This document shows positions 18,377 through 26,866 of a stretch of 64,000 bases of DNA, one piece after another. The translations under genes and the position numbers were made by a program. A model generated the notes under the pieces. The model was not told the origin of the DNA and did no database searches. It saw nothing but the letters and a program-made list of their open reading frames with translations. The stretch is from a virus: positions 1-64,000 of the IMG/VR virus record IMGVR_UViG_3300018080_003823; one strand, written 5' to 3'. Numbering within the stretch: the first letter of the stretch is position 1; each line of letters starts with the position of its first letter.

Positions 18377-21300
18377 ATGTCTAACATAATTCTACCTGAT
18401 GATCCCGAATTTAATAAGCCTATTATTATGGGAAATCCATTTGAAGTAGATCCTACACAAGATCTTAATAAACAAGCTATTACCCCAGGAACTAAACAAG
18501 CCGAAATGGATCGTCAACGAGCAGAAAATCCACATATATTTAAGTATGCTAATACCTTGCCTAGCTCAAATCCTGAGTCGTGGCAAAATTCTATGACTAA
18601 AATTAGCCAATCTACTGGTGTGAGTAATATGATGACTCAACCAATGTGGTTTTCTCCTTTGCATACCCCCCAAAACTGGCAAGTAGCCAGCAAGAGACGT
18701 GAAGTATATCAGTGGAGCTTCGTACCAGATCACTGTTATTTGCTTAATTATGGGGATTTTTCACTATTAGATATTCAAGATGTATATACAAAACATAAGA
18801 ATAACCAAACTATGTATATACAAAACAATAAAGGTGAAAAGGCGAGTCCAGATATATGCACGAAAAGATATGTAGAGAAACAAGTTAACACATTAAAAAT
18901 TATGGGTGTTTCTCATCCATTAAAAGTTACTCATGATCATAAATGCATGATTATTAAACGAGAACATGTTAAATGTACAAATGTAGACTCTCCAGGATGT
19001 CTTAAAGCCAAATGTGATTTACGACGTGCAATTGATTATAAAATATCTACAGTTAATGCCGAAGATGTGAGGAAGGGTGATTATGTTTTATGCCCATTCT
19101 CTACTGAAGTAAAAGAATCAGTCATAAAAACTAAAGAACAAGCTAGGTTTGCTGGACATGTGGCTTCAGATGGCTATGTTTCTAAAAAGGAATCTGGAGT
19201 TAGTATATTTTTACATCCAGATGAAGAAGAATTTGTAATGGATTCTGTCAAGCCTATATTTGATTCATATGGATCCAAAGCGAATCTTCAAAAAGATACT
19301 CGTAGTAAACAGCTTATGTCAATGCGCAGCGGAAGCAAACAATTGCATGTCTTTGCATCTAGTTTAGTCAAGGGTTCAAACATACACAAGAAATATACTG
19401 ATCAAGTTATGCTCCTTGATCCGAAACTACAGTTACATGTATTAGGAGCTTATATACAATCTGATGGTTCATATAATAAAGTAAATGAGCAAATAGAAAT
19501 AACTACATGTTCAAAACATTTAGCTAGCCAGTTGCAAATAATGTTCTATAGATGTGGAATTATGGCGTTTGCTAGTAGACAGCCAAGAGGGATTAAAAAT
19601 GGATACAAGACTAGTAATTCTCATTATTATATGATTAATGTTCCTAAAACATATGTATATATGTTGAAAGATTATGTTCCTGGAAAAATCCCAGAAAATG
19701 TATATGAGCCAGTTGAAAAAAGTATATACAAAGATTCAAAATTCAGGGGCAAAAGCAATATATATTTCAAGAAAGATGAACATGAAATTCATCGCATTCA
19801 GAATAGATTTTTCTGGAAAAATTATGTTGTAACTCCTGTTGTATCAAACACTTGTGAAGATTATAAAGGTGATGTTTATGACATTCGAACTCCTCCTACT
19901 TTTGCTATCACGGCAAATGGAATAGCTATTCATCAGTGTCGATTCTTCTATGAAGGAGAGCCGAAAGTTGCTGCTGCTATAGATTTTTATTGTTTCGCTC
20001 CTGAAACTCAAATTCTTATGGCTAATGGCTCTCAAAAATCTATTTCATCTATCGAACCTGGAGATGAAGTAGTATCACATTCAGGAAAAATTAACAAAGT
20101 AGCTAAAACTTTTGTTAGAGATGCATCTGAAGATATTTTGGAAATTCATTATTCTGGATCTAGTGAAATTCTGAGGGTAACATATGGTCATAAAATATTA
20201 GTCGAAGATAATGATTCAACAAAATACGTACAAGCACAAGAATTAAAGGTAGGAGATTATCTTTTAACTCCAATTAATCATCTTAATCTTGATCATGGTA
20301 GTGAACATGTAAAGAATTTAGATGGATGTGATTATATTTATCAGGAAATAAGAGATATAAATCATTCTGAGTTTGTTGGTAAATTATATGATTTAGAAAT
20401 AGAAAATGATCATTCTTACATAGCTAATGGAATAGCATGTTCGAACAGTCGCTTTCCTATGAATGGCTTTAAATTAGAATGCACTGACCCTAAAATCCTT
20501 AAATTCTTTGCTCATCATATTGTTAAAAAATTACATCTAAATGAACGATTTAAAGAAATATCTTCCGAATACTATATGCTCGGTGATGTGTTTGTACATA
20601 CAGATATTCAATGTGATATTTGCGGAGGTACAGGAGAAGATCCAGATACTGGCGAACGATGTGATCATCCAGGAGGAAAACTCAGCCGTATCTTTATTAT
20701 GAATCCAGATTGGATAGAAGTACAAAGGTCCCCTTTAACAGATGAACCACTGATTGTATTAATACCTGACGAAGAATTACAACAAATAGTACATAAACGT
20801 CAACCAAAAGCAATCTATGATAGAATACCAGAACACTTAAAAGCTCTTATTTTATCTAGAGCACCTATTCCATTATCGAATAGAACAATATCTCACCTAA
20901 AACATATGTCAGTGCCTTATGGTACTTATGGTACCTCTATAATCAGAAGACTTTTTACTACTTTGGCTTACAAAACGAAGATTATGACTGCTAACTGGAT
21001 TGTAGCTGAACGACTTATACTTCCTGTGCGAGTAGTAAAAATAGGTAGTGACGCTCGTCCTGCTGCTACTCAAGATATTGCTGATGTACAACAACAATTG
21101 GCAAATGTTGCCAATGACCCTAACATGACAATAGTAACCCACCATAACTTCGAGTACGACTGGTATGGGACTTCTGGAAAAGTTCTTCAAATTACTCAGG
21201 AGATGGAACACATTGATAAAGAGTTGTTAGATGGCTTAATGCTTAATCAAGCCCTTTTAAATGGCGAAATGTGCCATTCTGAAGATACTGAGGTACTTAC

Positions 21301-23437
21301 AGAAGATGGATTCAAAACATATGATGAAATAACCAATGAACAGATTATGTGTTTTGATAGCACCTCTTCATGTATTAGGTTAGAACCTCCTTATAAATTA
21401 CATGTCTACGATTATGATGATGAATTGATTCATTTCTTGGGAGAACAATTAGACATTATGGTTACTCCACATCATAAGATGTTGGTTAGATCCCCACATG
21501 GTGATAAATGGACAACTATCCTTGCTAAAGATGTAAAACCTGGAATGAGGTTTTTGGCTCATTCTGAGTATCAATGTAACTCTTATGCTGAAGACAGAAT
21601 TTCAATTGATGAGACAATCAGTATTGCTCCTAAAGACTTTTTTGAATATGCAGGATATTATTTATCTGAGGGTCATATGTCATGCCAGAAGAGCAATTAT
21701 CAGATTTCAATATCACAGTTGAAAAAATCGTCGGTTTTACAAACTATGTCATCTTGTGTTAGTAATATGGGTATGAATTTTAGCGAGTATGATTATGATG
21801 ACAGAACTACAAATTCTATTACTATCTGCAATAAGGAATTTGTACAATATATGAAAGAGAATTTTGGAACTCATGCAGAAAACAAAAAAATACCAGCTTG
21901 GATGAAAAATTATCCTGTTGATTATTTACATATACTGTTAAAAGCCCTGGTTGATGGTGATGGACATACAACCAAGCATAAAAATACAGAGAATCATGTT
22001 TATACTACTATATCAGAAGAATTAGCAGACGATGTGCAAGAAATAGCATTTAAATGTGGTTATAATGTAAGAAAAGCAATTCATGTTGATAGGACCAAAA
22101 ACATAAATAGCAAAAGTCGATTATTATATAGGGTAAAATTCAGTAAAGGGACATGGAGCAAGGGAAACGAGCCACGACTGAAAGAGCATCATATAAATAA
22201 AGTTTCATATAAAGGCAAAGTTTGGTGTTTTACTACTTCAACTGGATTTTTTGTAACTCGCAGGAATGGGAAAATGACCATTCAAGGAAATAGCGGTTAC
22301 CAGTCAGCTCAAGTAGGTGTTGAAACTCTTATTCGTCGCATTGAATCATGGCGACATACATTAGCTGAATTTGCCGAAGAAAGAATATTTAAACCTGTAG
22401 CAGAAATGCAAGGATTTGTTAATGAAAAAGAAAGTGAAGAAGTTGGTGAAACTGTCTTCATGTATCCTACTATTAAATGGAACGAATTAGAATTAAAAGA
22501 TAAAACTCAATTCCACCAGTTGCTCAATCAATTACATGACAAACAAGTCATTTCCACTCAAACTTTATTAGAAGAGTTTGGATTTGATTATGATCAAGAA
22601 GTTATGCGCATGCGTCACGAGCAAGCTCAAGCTGGACCTGCTGGAGCAATGCTAGGTGGCGGTGGTGGAGCTGGAGGAATGCCTATGGGTGGAGGAGGAA
22701 TGCCTGGAGTAGGCAGTCCTGCTCAAGGTGGCATGCCAGGAGAAGGTATGGACCCCATGGGTGGTATGGGAGGTATGGGTGGAGGCATGGACATGGGTGG
22801 TGGTGGCATGCCTGGAGCTGTTGCGGAAGGTGGAAAAATTACAAAGAAGGGTAAAAGTAAAGCTTCAGAGGAAGCAGAAGCTCCACCTATGATGCCTATA
22901 AAACTCACCAAGATTGAACAGAAAATGGCAGGAATGCTAGAAGAAGTAGCTAGTACTATGGGTTTCTCTCCTGCTAATATTCGCATGCAATTCCCAATTG
23001 AAAATCCCAAAGGTGGAAAACCCTTTACTATGGATTTTGCTCTTCCTCCATTGAAAATAGATATAGAAGCAGATGGTGAATTACACATGATTGCTGGACA
23101 TGCAGAACATGATCAGGAGAGGGATTATTTATTAGCTCAGCGTGGATGGACAGTATTAAGATTTGATGACAAAGTCATAGAAGAGGCTCCTCATCACGTC
23201 AAAGCAACTATTAATTCATATATTACAAAAGCAATGCAAGCTCCATCTAAAACGGCATCTACAGACAATGACCATACAGTTGGTTACTTCTCTTATAGAG
23301 ATGGATCACTAAAGGATTTAGGTAAAAATGCCCAGAAGTATTATGAAGGATTTGAGACCAGAGAACAAATTCATACTTCTGAACCAGTAGGGTCTCGTTC
23401 TGCGGAAGAATATTTTGCTACAGCAAGGAAAGTTTAA
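18377..23437 (+). CDS. Portal protein precursor (three inteins) with C-terminal Vsr/DUF559-like nuclease domain
   Basis: The 1686-aa precursor contains inteins at residues 120-520, 539-690 and 966-1305; the spliced protein is about 793 aa. Extein pieces join to give a portal-type core (CRFFYEGEPKVAAAIDFY then SRFPMNGFKL, and PYGTYGTSIIRRL). Behind the core is a Gly/Met-rich linker (1421-1482). Then comes a domain like DUF559/Vsr endonucleases (KIDIEADGELH at 1560-1570, RDYLLAQRGWTVLRFDD to 1598), with D1562, E1564 and D1566 as candidate active-site acids. Position between the Cys-rich protein and the protease fits a portal. The nuclease domain is an unusual addition. Confidence 0.88.
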   Translation: MSNIILPDDPEFNKPIIMGNPFEVDPTQDLNKQAITPGTKQAEMDRQRAENPHIFKYANTLPSSNPESWQNSMTKISQSTGVSNMMTQPMWFSPLHTPQNWQVASKRREVYQWSFVPDHCYLLNYGDFSLLDIQDVYTKHKNNQTMYIQNNKGEKASPDICTKRYVEKQVNTLKIMGVSHPLKVTHDHKCMIIKREHVKCTNVDSPGCLKAKCDLRRAIDYKISTVNAEDVRKGDYVLCPFSTEVKESVIKTKEQARFAGHVASDGYVSKKESGVSIFLHPDEEEFVMDSVKPIFDSYGSKANLQKDTRSKQLMSMRSGSKQLHVFASSLVKGSNIHKKYTDQVMLLDPKLQLHVLGAYIQSDGSYNKVNEQIEITTCSKHLASQLQIMFYRCGIMAFASRQPRGIKNGYKTSNSHYYMINVPKTYVYMLKDYVPGKIPENVYEPVEKSIYKDSKFRGKSNIYFKKDEHEIHRIQNRFFWKNYVVTPVVSNTCEDYKGDVYDIRTPPTFAITANGIAIHQCRFFYEGEPKVAAAIDFYCFAPETQILMANGSQKSISSIEPGDEVVSHSGKINKVAKTFVRDASEDILEIHYSGSSEILRVTYGHKILVEDNDSTKYVQAQELKVGDYLLTPINHLNLDHGSEHVKNLDGCDYIYQEIRDINHSEFVGKLYDLEIENDHSYIANGIACSNSRFPMNGFKLECTDPKILKFFAHHIVKKLHLNERFKEISSEYYMLGDVFVHTDIQCDICGGTGEDPDTGERCDHPGGKLSRIFIMNPDWIEVQRSPLTDEPLIVLIPDEELQQIVHKRQPKAIYDRIPEHLKALILSRAPIPLSNRTISHLKHMSVPYGTYGTSIIRRLFTTLAYKTKIMTANWIVAERLILPVRVVKIGSDARPAATQDIADVQQQLANVANDPNMTIVTHHNFEYDWYGTSGKVLQITQEMEHIDKELLDGLMLNQALLNGEMCHSEDTEVLTEDGFKTYDEITNEQIMCFDSTSSCIRLEPPYKLHVYDYDDELIHFLGEQLDIMVTPHHKMLVRSPHGDKWTTILAKDVKPGMRFLAHSEYQCNSYAEDRISIDETISIAPKDFFEYAGYYLSEGHMSCQKSNYQISISQLKKSSVLQTMSSCVSNMGMNFSEYDYDDRTTNSITICNKEFVQYMKENFGTHAENKKIPAWMKNYPVDYLHILLKALVDGDGHTTKHKNTENHVYTTISEELADDVQEIAFKCGYNVRKAIHVDRTKNINSKSRLLYRVKFSKGTWSKGNEPRLKEHHINKVSYKGKVWCFTTSTGFFVTRRNGKMTIQGNSGYQSAQVGVETLIRRIESWRHTLAEFAEERIFKPVAEMQGFVNEKESEEVGETVFMYPTIKWNELELKDKTQFHQLLNQLHDKQVISTQTLLEEFGFDYDQEVMRMRHEQAQAGPAGAMLGGGGGAGGMPMGGGGMPGVGSPAQGGMPGEGMDPMGGMGGMGGGMDMGGGGMPGAVAEGGKITKKGKSKASEEAEAPPMMPIKLTKIEQKMAGMLEEVASTMGFSPANIRMQFPIENPKGGKPFTMDFALPPLKIDIEADGELHMIAGHAEHDQERDYLLAQRGWTVLRFDDKVIEEAPHHVKATINSYITKAMQAPSKTASTDNDHTVGYFSYRDGSLKDLGKNAQKYYEGFETREQIHTSEPVGSRSAEEYFATARKV
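18734..19936 (+). mobile_element. Portal intein 1 with LAGLIDADG endonuclease
   Basis: 401 aa from Cys (TGT 18734) to an unusual terminal HQ (CAG 19934-19936), followed by Cys+1. The block B region is VTHDHKCMI and the block F region is GDVYDIRTPP. Two LAGLIDADG-type helices are present (FAGHVASDGYV and LGAYIQSDGSY), so it probably encodes an active homing endonuclease. Terminal Gln instead of Asn is a known but rare variant. Confidence 0.85.
19991..20446 (+). mobile_element. Portal intein 2 (mini-intein)
   Basis: 152 aa from Cys (TGT 19991) to SN (AAC 20444-20446), followed by Ser+1. Block A is CFAPETQILM, block B is VTYGHKIL, block F is KLYDLEIENDHSYIANGI. There is no endonuclease. Ser replaces the usual penultimate His. 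Only 18 extein residues separate it from intein 1. Confidence 0.88.
21272..22291 (+). mobile_element. Portal intein 3 with LAGLIDADG endonuclease
   Basis: 340 aa from Cys (TGC 21272) to GN (AAT 22289-22291), followed by Ser+1. Block A is CHSEDTEVLTEDG, block B is VTPHHKML, block F is KVWCFTTSTGFFVTRRNG. LAGLIDADG helices are YAGYYLSEGHM and LKALVDGDGH. Gly replaces the usual penultimate His. Confidence 0.88.
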
Positions 23438-23862
23438 TGTTAGAAATCGAAGCTTCTAGAAAACGTATTAGAGATCGTGGTATTCATTGGGAAGAACATT
23501 ATCACGAAAAATCTAAAGCTATGAAAAAGAAATTCGAGAAAATGTTACCCAAATCATATTTTCGCTGGGAAGGCATGGATCATACAACGGGTCATCCTTA
23601 TTATGTTGTTGTAGGACCAGCTATTTCTCAAAGATATGGTAAAATGTTTTTTGCGGGCATTAAAAAAATGCCTAAAAATCCTAAAAAGAAAGCATACAGT
23701 CCAACTGGTAAGTATTTTCCTTCTTTGCGTGGAGCATTAAGTCATGCAACAGAAATGTGGGGCATTCGTTTTCCTCAGGATGCTGGAGCTTATACAAAGA
23801 ATGATTTAGAACCCCTGAATATTCCACGACATATGAAAGGCATGGAGTCTCCAAATGGCTAA
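23437..23862 (+). CDS. Hypothetical basic protein
   Basis: A 141-aa basic protein whose ATG overlaps the portal stop (TTTAATG). It begins with a charged helix (residues 1-35) and continues as an alpha-beta domain (HPYYVVVGPAISQRYGKMFFAGI). No family recognised; coupling with the portal suggests a head-completion or connector role. Confidence 0.65.
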   Translation: MLEIEASRKRIRDRGIHWEEHYHEKSKAMKKKFEKMLPKSYFRWEGMDHTTGHPYYVVVGPAISQRYGKMFFAGIKKMPKNPKKKAYSPTGKYFPSLRGALSHATEMWGIRFPQDAGAYTKNDLEPLNIPRHMKGMESPNG

Positions 23863-26800
23863 ACGAATAGAAGGCAAAGTTAAAACTTTTTTGTTTAAAG
23901 AAGCTCACAATCGAAGAGAGCACCAAAAACAACAGTTTATAAACAAGTTTCTGTTTCATGAAGCAGAAGATCGATTTGCCAGTGTATTAAAAGAAGCTAT
24001 GCCTCGTGGTGCTGGTCAGTCTACACTAAAGAATTCTGGATGGAATACCGTTTGGGACTGGTCTTTCCCAAGCGAACGAGTAGAACAAATTCGACAGGAA
24101 ATCGAAGAAGAGTTTAGTCCATATTTTTATGACATTTTGCATGGTAAGCACAAACCTATTAAAGCAGGAATCACTATTAGTGATGATAAGAAACAGTCTT
24201 CTGACGATGTCCAAGATGGTTCTATCTATTTTAGATTTTCTTATCGTCGAGCTGTAGCTCCCTTGCCAAGTGATGACCCAACTCAGCAAGCAGCTCATGA
24301 TGTCTCACAAAATGCATTAAATACTCTTAACGAAATTCTTCCCGGATTTCGAGAATTTGCTGATGCAATAGAAGCGAATAACGTGCCTTTGCAGCCTTAT
24401 CACTATGGGGGTGATTTTAGCACTGCTTCCGGGGGTTTAACTGAAGGTAGAAAAGAATTTCTTTTTGATTTCATTAAACAAGAACGCCAAAGGCATTCTC
24501 AAGGTTTAGAAGGGGCACAAACTTCCACTTTTTACAGACAACATGAAGCAATGTTAGATGAAACAGGGGATATTCCTATATCTACTAGACAAGCTAGAAA
24601 GAAGATATTCTCCAACTCAGACATTCCAAATGTTGCTACTTTTAATGATTTATTTAGAGCAATTCAGTTTAAAGTACAAGATGGTTATACGCTCAATATG
24701 CCTGAATTAACCCGAACTGTAAAAGGGCTAATTGATGAAAGTTTACAAAAACATCAGCTAGATGTACAATCTCAAGATCCTAAAGAACGAGGATATATTG
24801 ATACGTATAAATATTTTTATTTTACTTTGTTTAAAGATATTACAACTTGGTTTGAAGCCTTTGCCACAAAGGGAACTAGTCCGACTAATGTAGATGTAAC
24901 ACTTCAAGAATTACGTTTAGCTTTAGCTCATTTAACAACTCCTACAGCCAATGGACGACATTCATTAGAACCTGATCAGTTTTCTTTGTCTACTCGAACC
25001 CCATATTATAGTAACGGATGGGATTCTTCACCTAACAATGCTCGTCAAAAAATGCTAACTTTGCCTCCTTTGAGACAATTACCAGATGGGGAGGTTCGAT
25101 ATGATCGCGGCAATGGAAACATGGGATATGATCATTTAACGTCCAACTGGAAAGATGGAGTAGAATTATTTTTAAGTAATTGGGGACCAAAATGCCACGA
25201 ATGGTATGAGATCTTAAGCACAGGAAATGCTAATGAAGCATTATCTACTCAGTCACCAGAAACTTTTGATGCGTTTCAAAATGTTTTTAATAATAGAACC
25301 AGTGCAGAAAATGTTTTGGATATTATAGCAAAATCACAAGGCAACTGGGATGATTTCAAACAGAATCATTTGGATAAATCTTTTTACAGTGAAATAAGAA
25401 CTGTTTATAATGGAATGAAGGTATTGGAGGCAGAAAAGCATTTAGACCCTTCTCCGGTTCGTCATAAATTCCCTATACAGGCAAATCCTGATTCTGATGT
25501 ATTACAGCAAGTAAATGAATATGCACAACAAATGTTATCTTTGTCTAAATCTAGTATCGAATATGCAACTGAAATGTTTGATGCTTTAAATAAAAATCTT
25601 ATTGCTCTGTATTCTAATCAAGAGTTGGATTGGGACACTTTAACGCTTGCTCTTAAACAACTTAATGATGCTAGGAAATTAACAAATATTAAAATTAATC
25701 CTCAAGATACTACCAAAGCTAATAATTGGGTTGGTCAAACTCAAGAAGATGCAACCTATAAAATGGATGCCAAAGGATTTGAAGCTTTTAGGAATTTTGG
25801 GTATTCTACAGCAAAAATGATGGATTTCTTATCGGCCGTAATGACTCGTTGCTGCGTTGAACAAGTCAATACTCGCGAAGATGGCAATCCTGAAACTTTT
25901 TATGGACATCAATATTCAGGTAGCTCAGGTAAGGGTCGTGGAGGAGAAATTATATTATCTGTTCGTTATGCGTTTAGTGCTCCTGAACTTAGTCAAGATC
26001 CGAAAATTATCCAACAAGTAAGAGATGAGCAACGCAAACGACATGTTAGAGCACGATCTAGACTGCAACGACAAACAAAGTTCCCAGAACATGCAGAACC
26101 AACTGGGAGATTTGCTGATCCTAATGATCCAGAAAGCGAAGTGGGTATTTTTGAGCCTCTTCCTAATGAACAAACTCCTATTGTTACTATTGTAGAAAAT
26201 GTGGAATATTTTTTAGGACAAGCAGCTGGAAAACGTCGATTTGCTAAAACTATTAGACATGGTTTGCCCTGGCGTCATATGATTGATCAATTTATGCTGA
26301 TGTACCCAGATGTTGGCGACCAATTAGGCGTTATATTTGAACCTATGAATGCTGATCTTCAACGTCTAGAATTGTCTTGTAAAAGAGCTATTGATAAAGT
26401 ACGACAAGGAATAGAAGTTCACTATACTAATGATGATGGAGAAACTACAGTATTATCTAGTGATCAATTACAGTCAGAATCGTTAGAATTAGGTGATATT
26501 CCTGAAGTGGAGACAGAAGCACCCAAGTCTCCGGAAATTCCGGTTACTTCACCAGGAGTAGCACAGCCAACAGCTCCAGCAGTTCAAGAAATTCCTGTTC
26601 CTGAAATGGAAGTAGTTGATCAACAGCCTGTACAAACTCAAGAAGAAAATGTACCTCCTAATGTTGTTAAATCAATGCCTTCAGTAAATTTTGTTGGAAA
26701 GAATAGAAATAACAATCGTCAATTATTAAGATCTCATTCGCATGTATTAGGAAGCGTATCAGAGAGATTTATCAGATCCGCAAATAAATTAGATGAAATC

Positions 26801-26866
26801 GGCGAAACAAAAATTGCTGATAAAATAGATGTACTATTGTCTAAAATCCAGGAAGAAAAAATATGA
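23855..26866 (+). CDS. Large hypothetical structural protein (about 1000 aa)
   Basis: A 1003-aa protein overlapping both neighbours (8 and 4 bases). It is mostly helical with many charged residues. Near residue 700 is a Gly/Ser-rich loop (SGSSGKGRGGEII), and after about 880 comes a Pro/Glu/Val-rich linker. The last 55 residues are a basic helical tail. Lying between portal and protease genes it is probably a head-related or injected protein, but no domain family is recognised. Confidence 0.7.
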   Translation: MAKRIEGKVKTFLFKEAHNRREHQKQQFINKFLFHEAEDRFASVLKEAMPRGAGQSTLKNSGWNTVWDWSFPSERVEQIRQEIEEEFSPYFYDILHGKHKPIKAGITISDDKKQSSDDVQDGSIYFRFSYRRAVAPLPSDDPTQQAAHDVSQNALNTLNEILPGFREFADAIEANNVPLQPYHYGGDFSTASGGLTEGRKEFLFDFIKQERQRHSQGLEGAQTSTFYRQHEAMLDETGDIPISTRQARKKIFSNSDIPNVATFNDLFRAIQFKVQDGYTLNMPELTRTVKGLIDESLQKHQLDVQSQDPKERGYIDTYKYFYFTLFKDITTWFEAFATKGTSPTNVDVTLQELRLALAHLTTPTANGRHSLEPDQFSLSTRTPYYSNGWDSSPNNARQKMLTLPPLRQLPDGEVRYDRGNGNMGYDHLTSNWKDGVELFLSNWGPKCHEWYEILSTGNANEALSTQSPETFDAFQNVFNNRTSAENVLDIIAKSQGNWDDFKQNHLDKSFYSEIRTVYNGMKVLEAEKHLDPSPVRHKFPIQANPDSDVLQQVNEYAQQMLSLSKSSIEYATEMFDALNKNLIALYSNQELDWDTLTLALKQLNDARKLTNIKINPQDTTKANNWVGQTQEDATYKMDAKGFEAFRNFGYSTAKMMDFLSAVMTRCCVEQVNTREDGNPETFYGHQYSGSSGKGRGGEIILSVRYAFSAPELSQDPKIIQQVRDEQRKRHVRARSRLQRQTKFPEHAEPTGRFADPNDPESEVGIFEPLPNEQTPIVTIVENVEYFLGQAAGKRRFAKTIRHGLPWRHMIDQFMLMYPDVGDQLGVIFEPMNADLQRLELSCKRAIDKVRQGIEVHYTNDDGETTVLSSDQLQSESLELGDIPEVETEAPKSPEIPVTSPGVAQPTAPAVQEIPVPEMEVVDQQPVQTQEENVPPNVVKSMPSVNFVGKNRNNNRQLLRSHSHVLGSVSERFIRSANKLDEIGETKIADKIDVLLSKIQEEKI

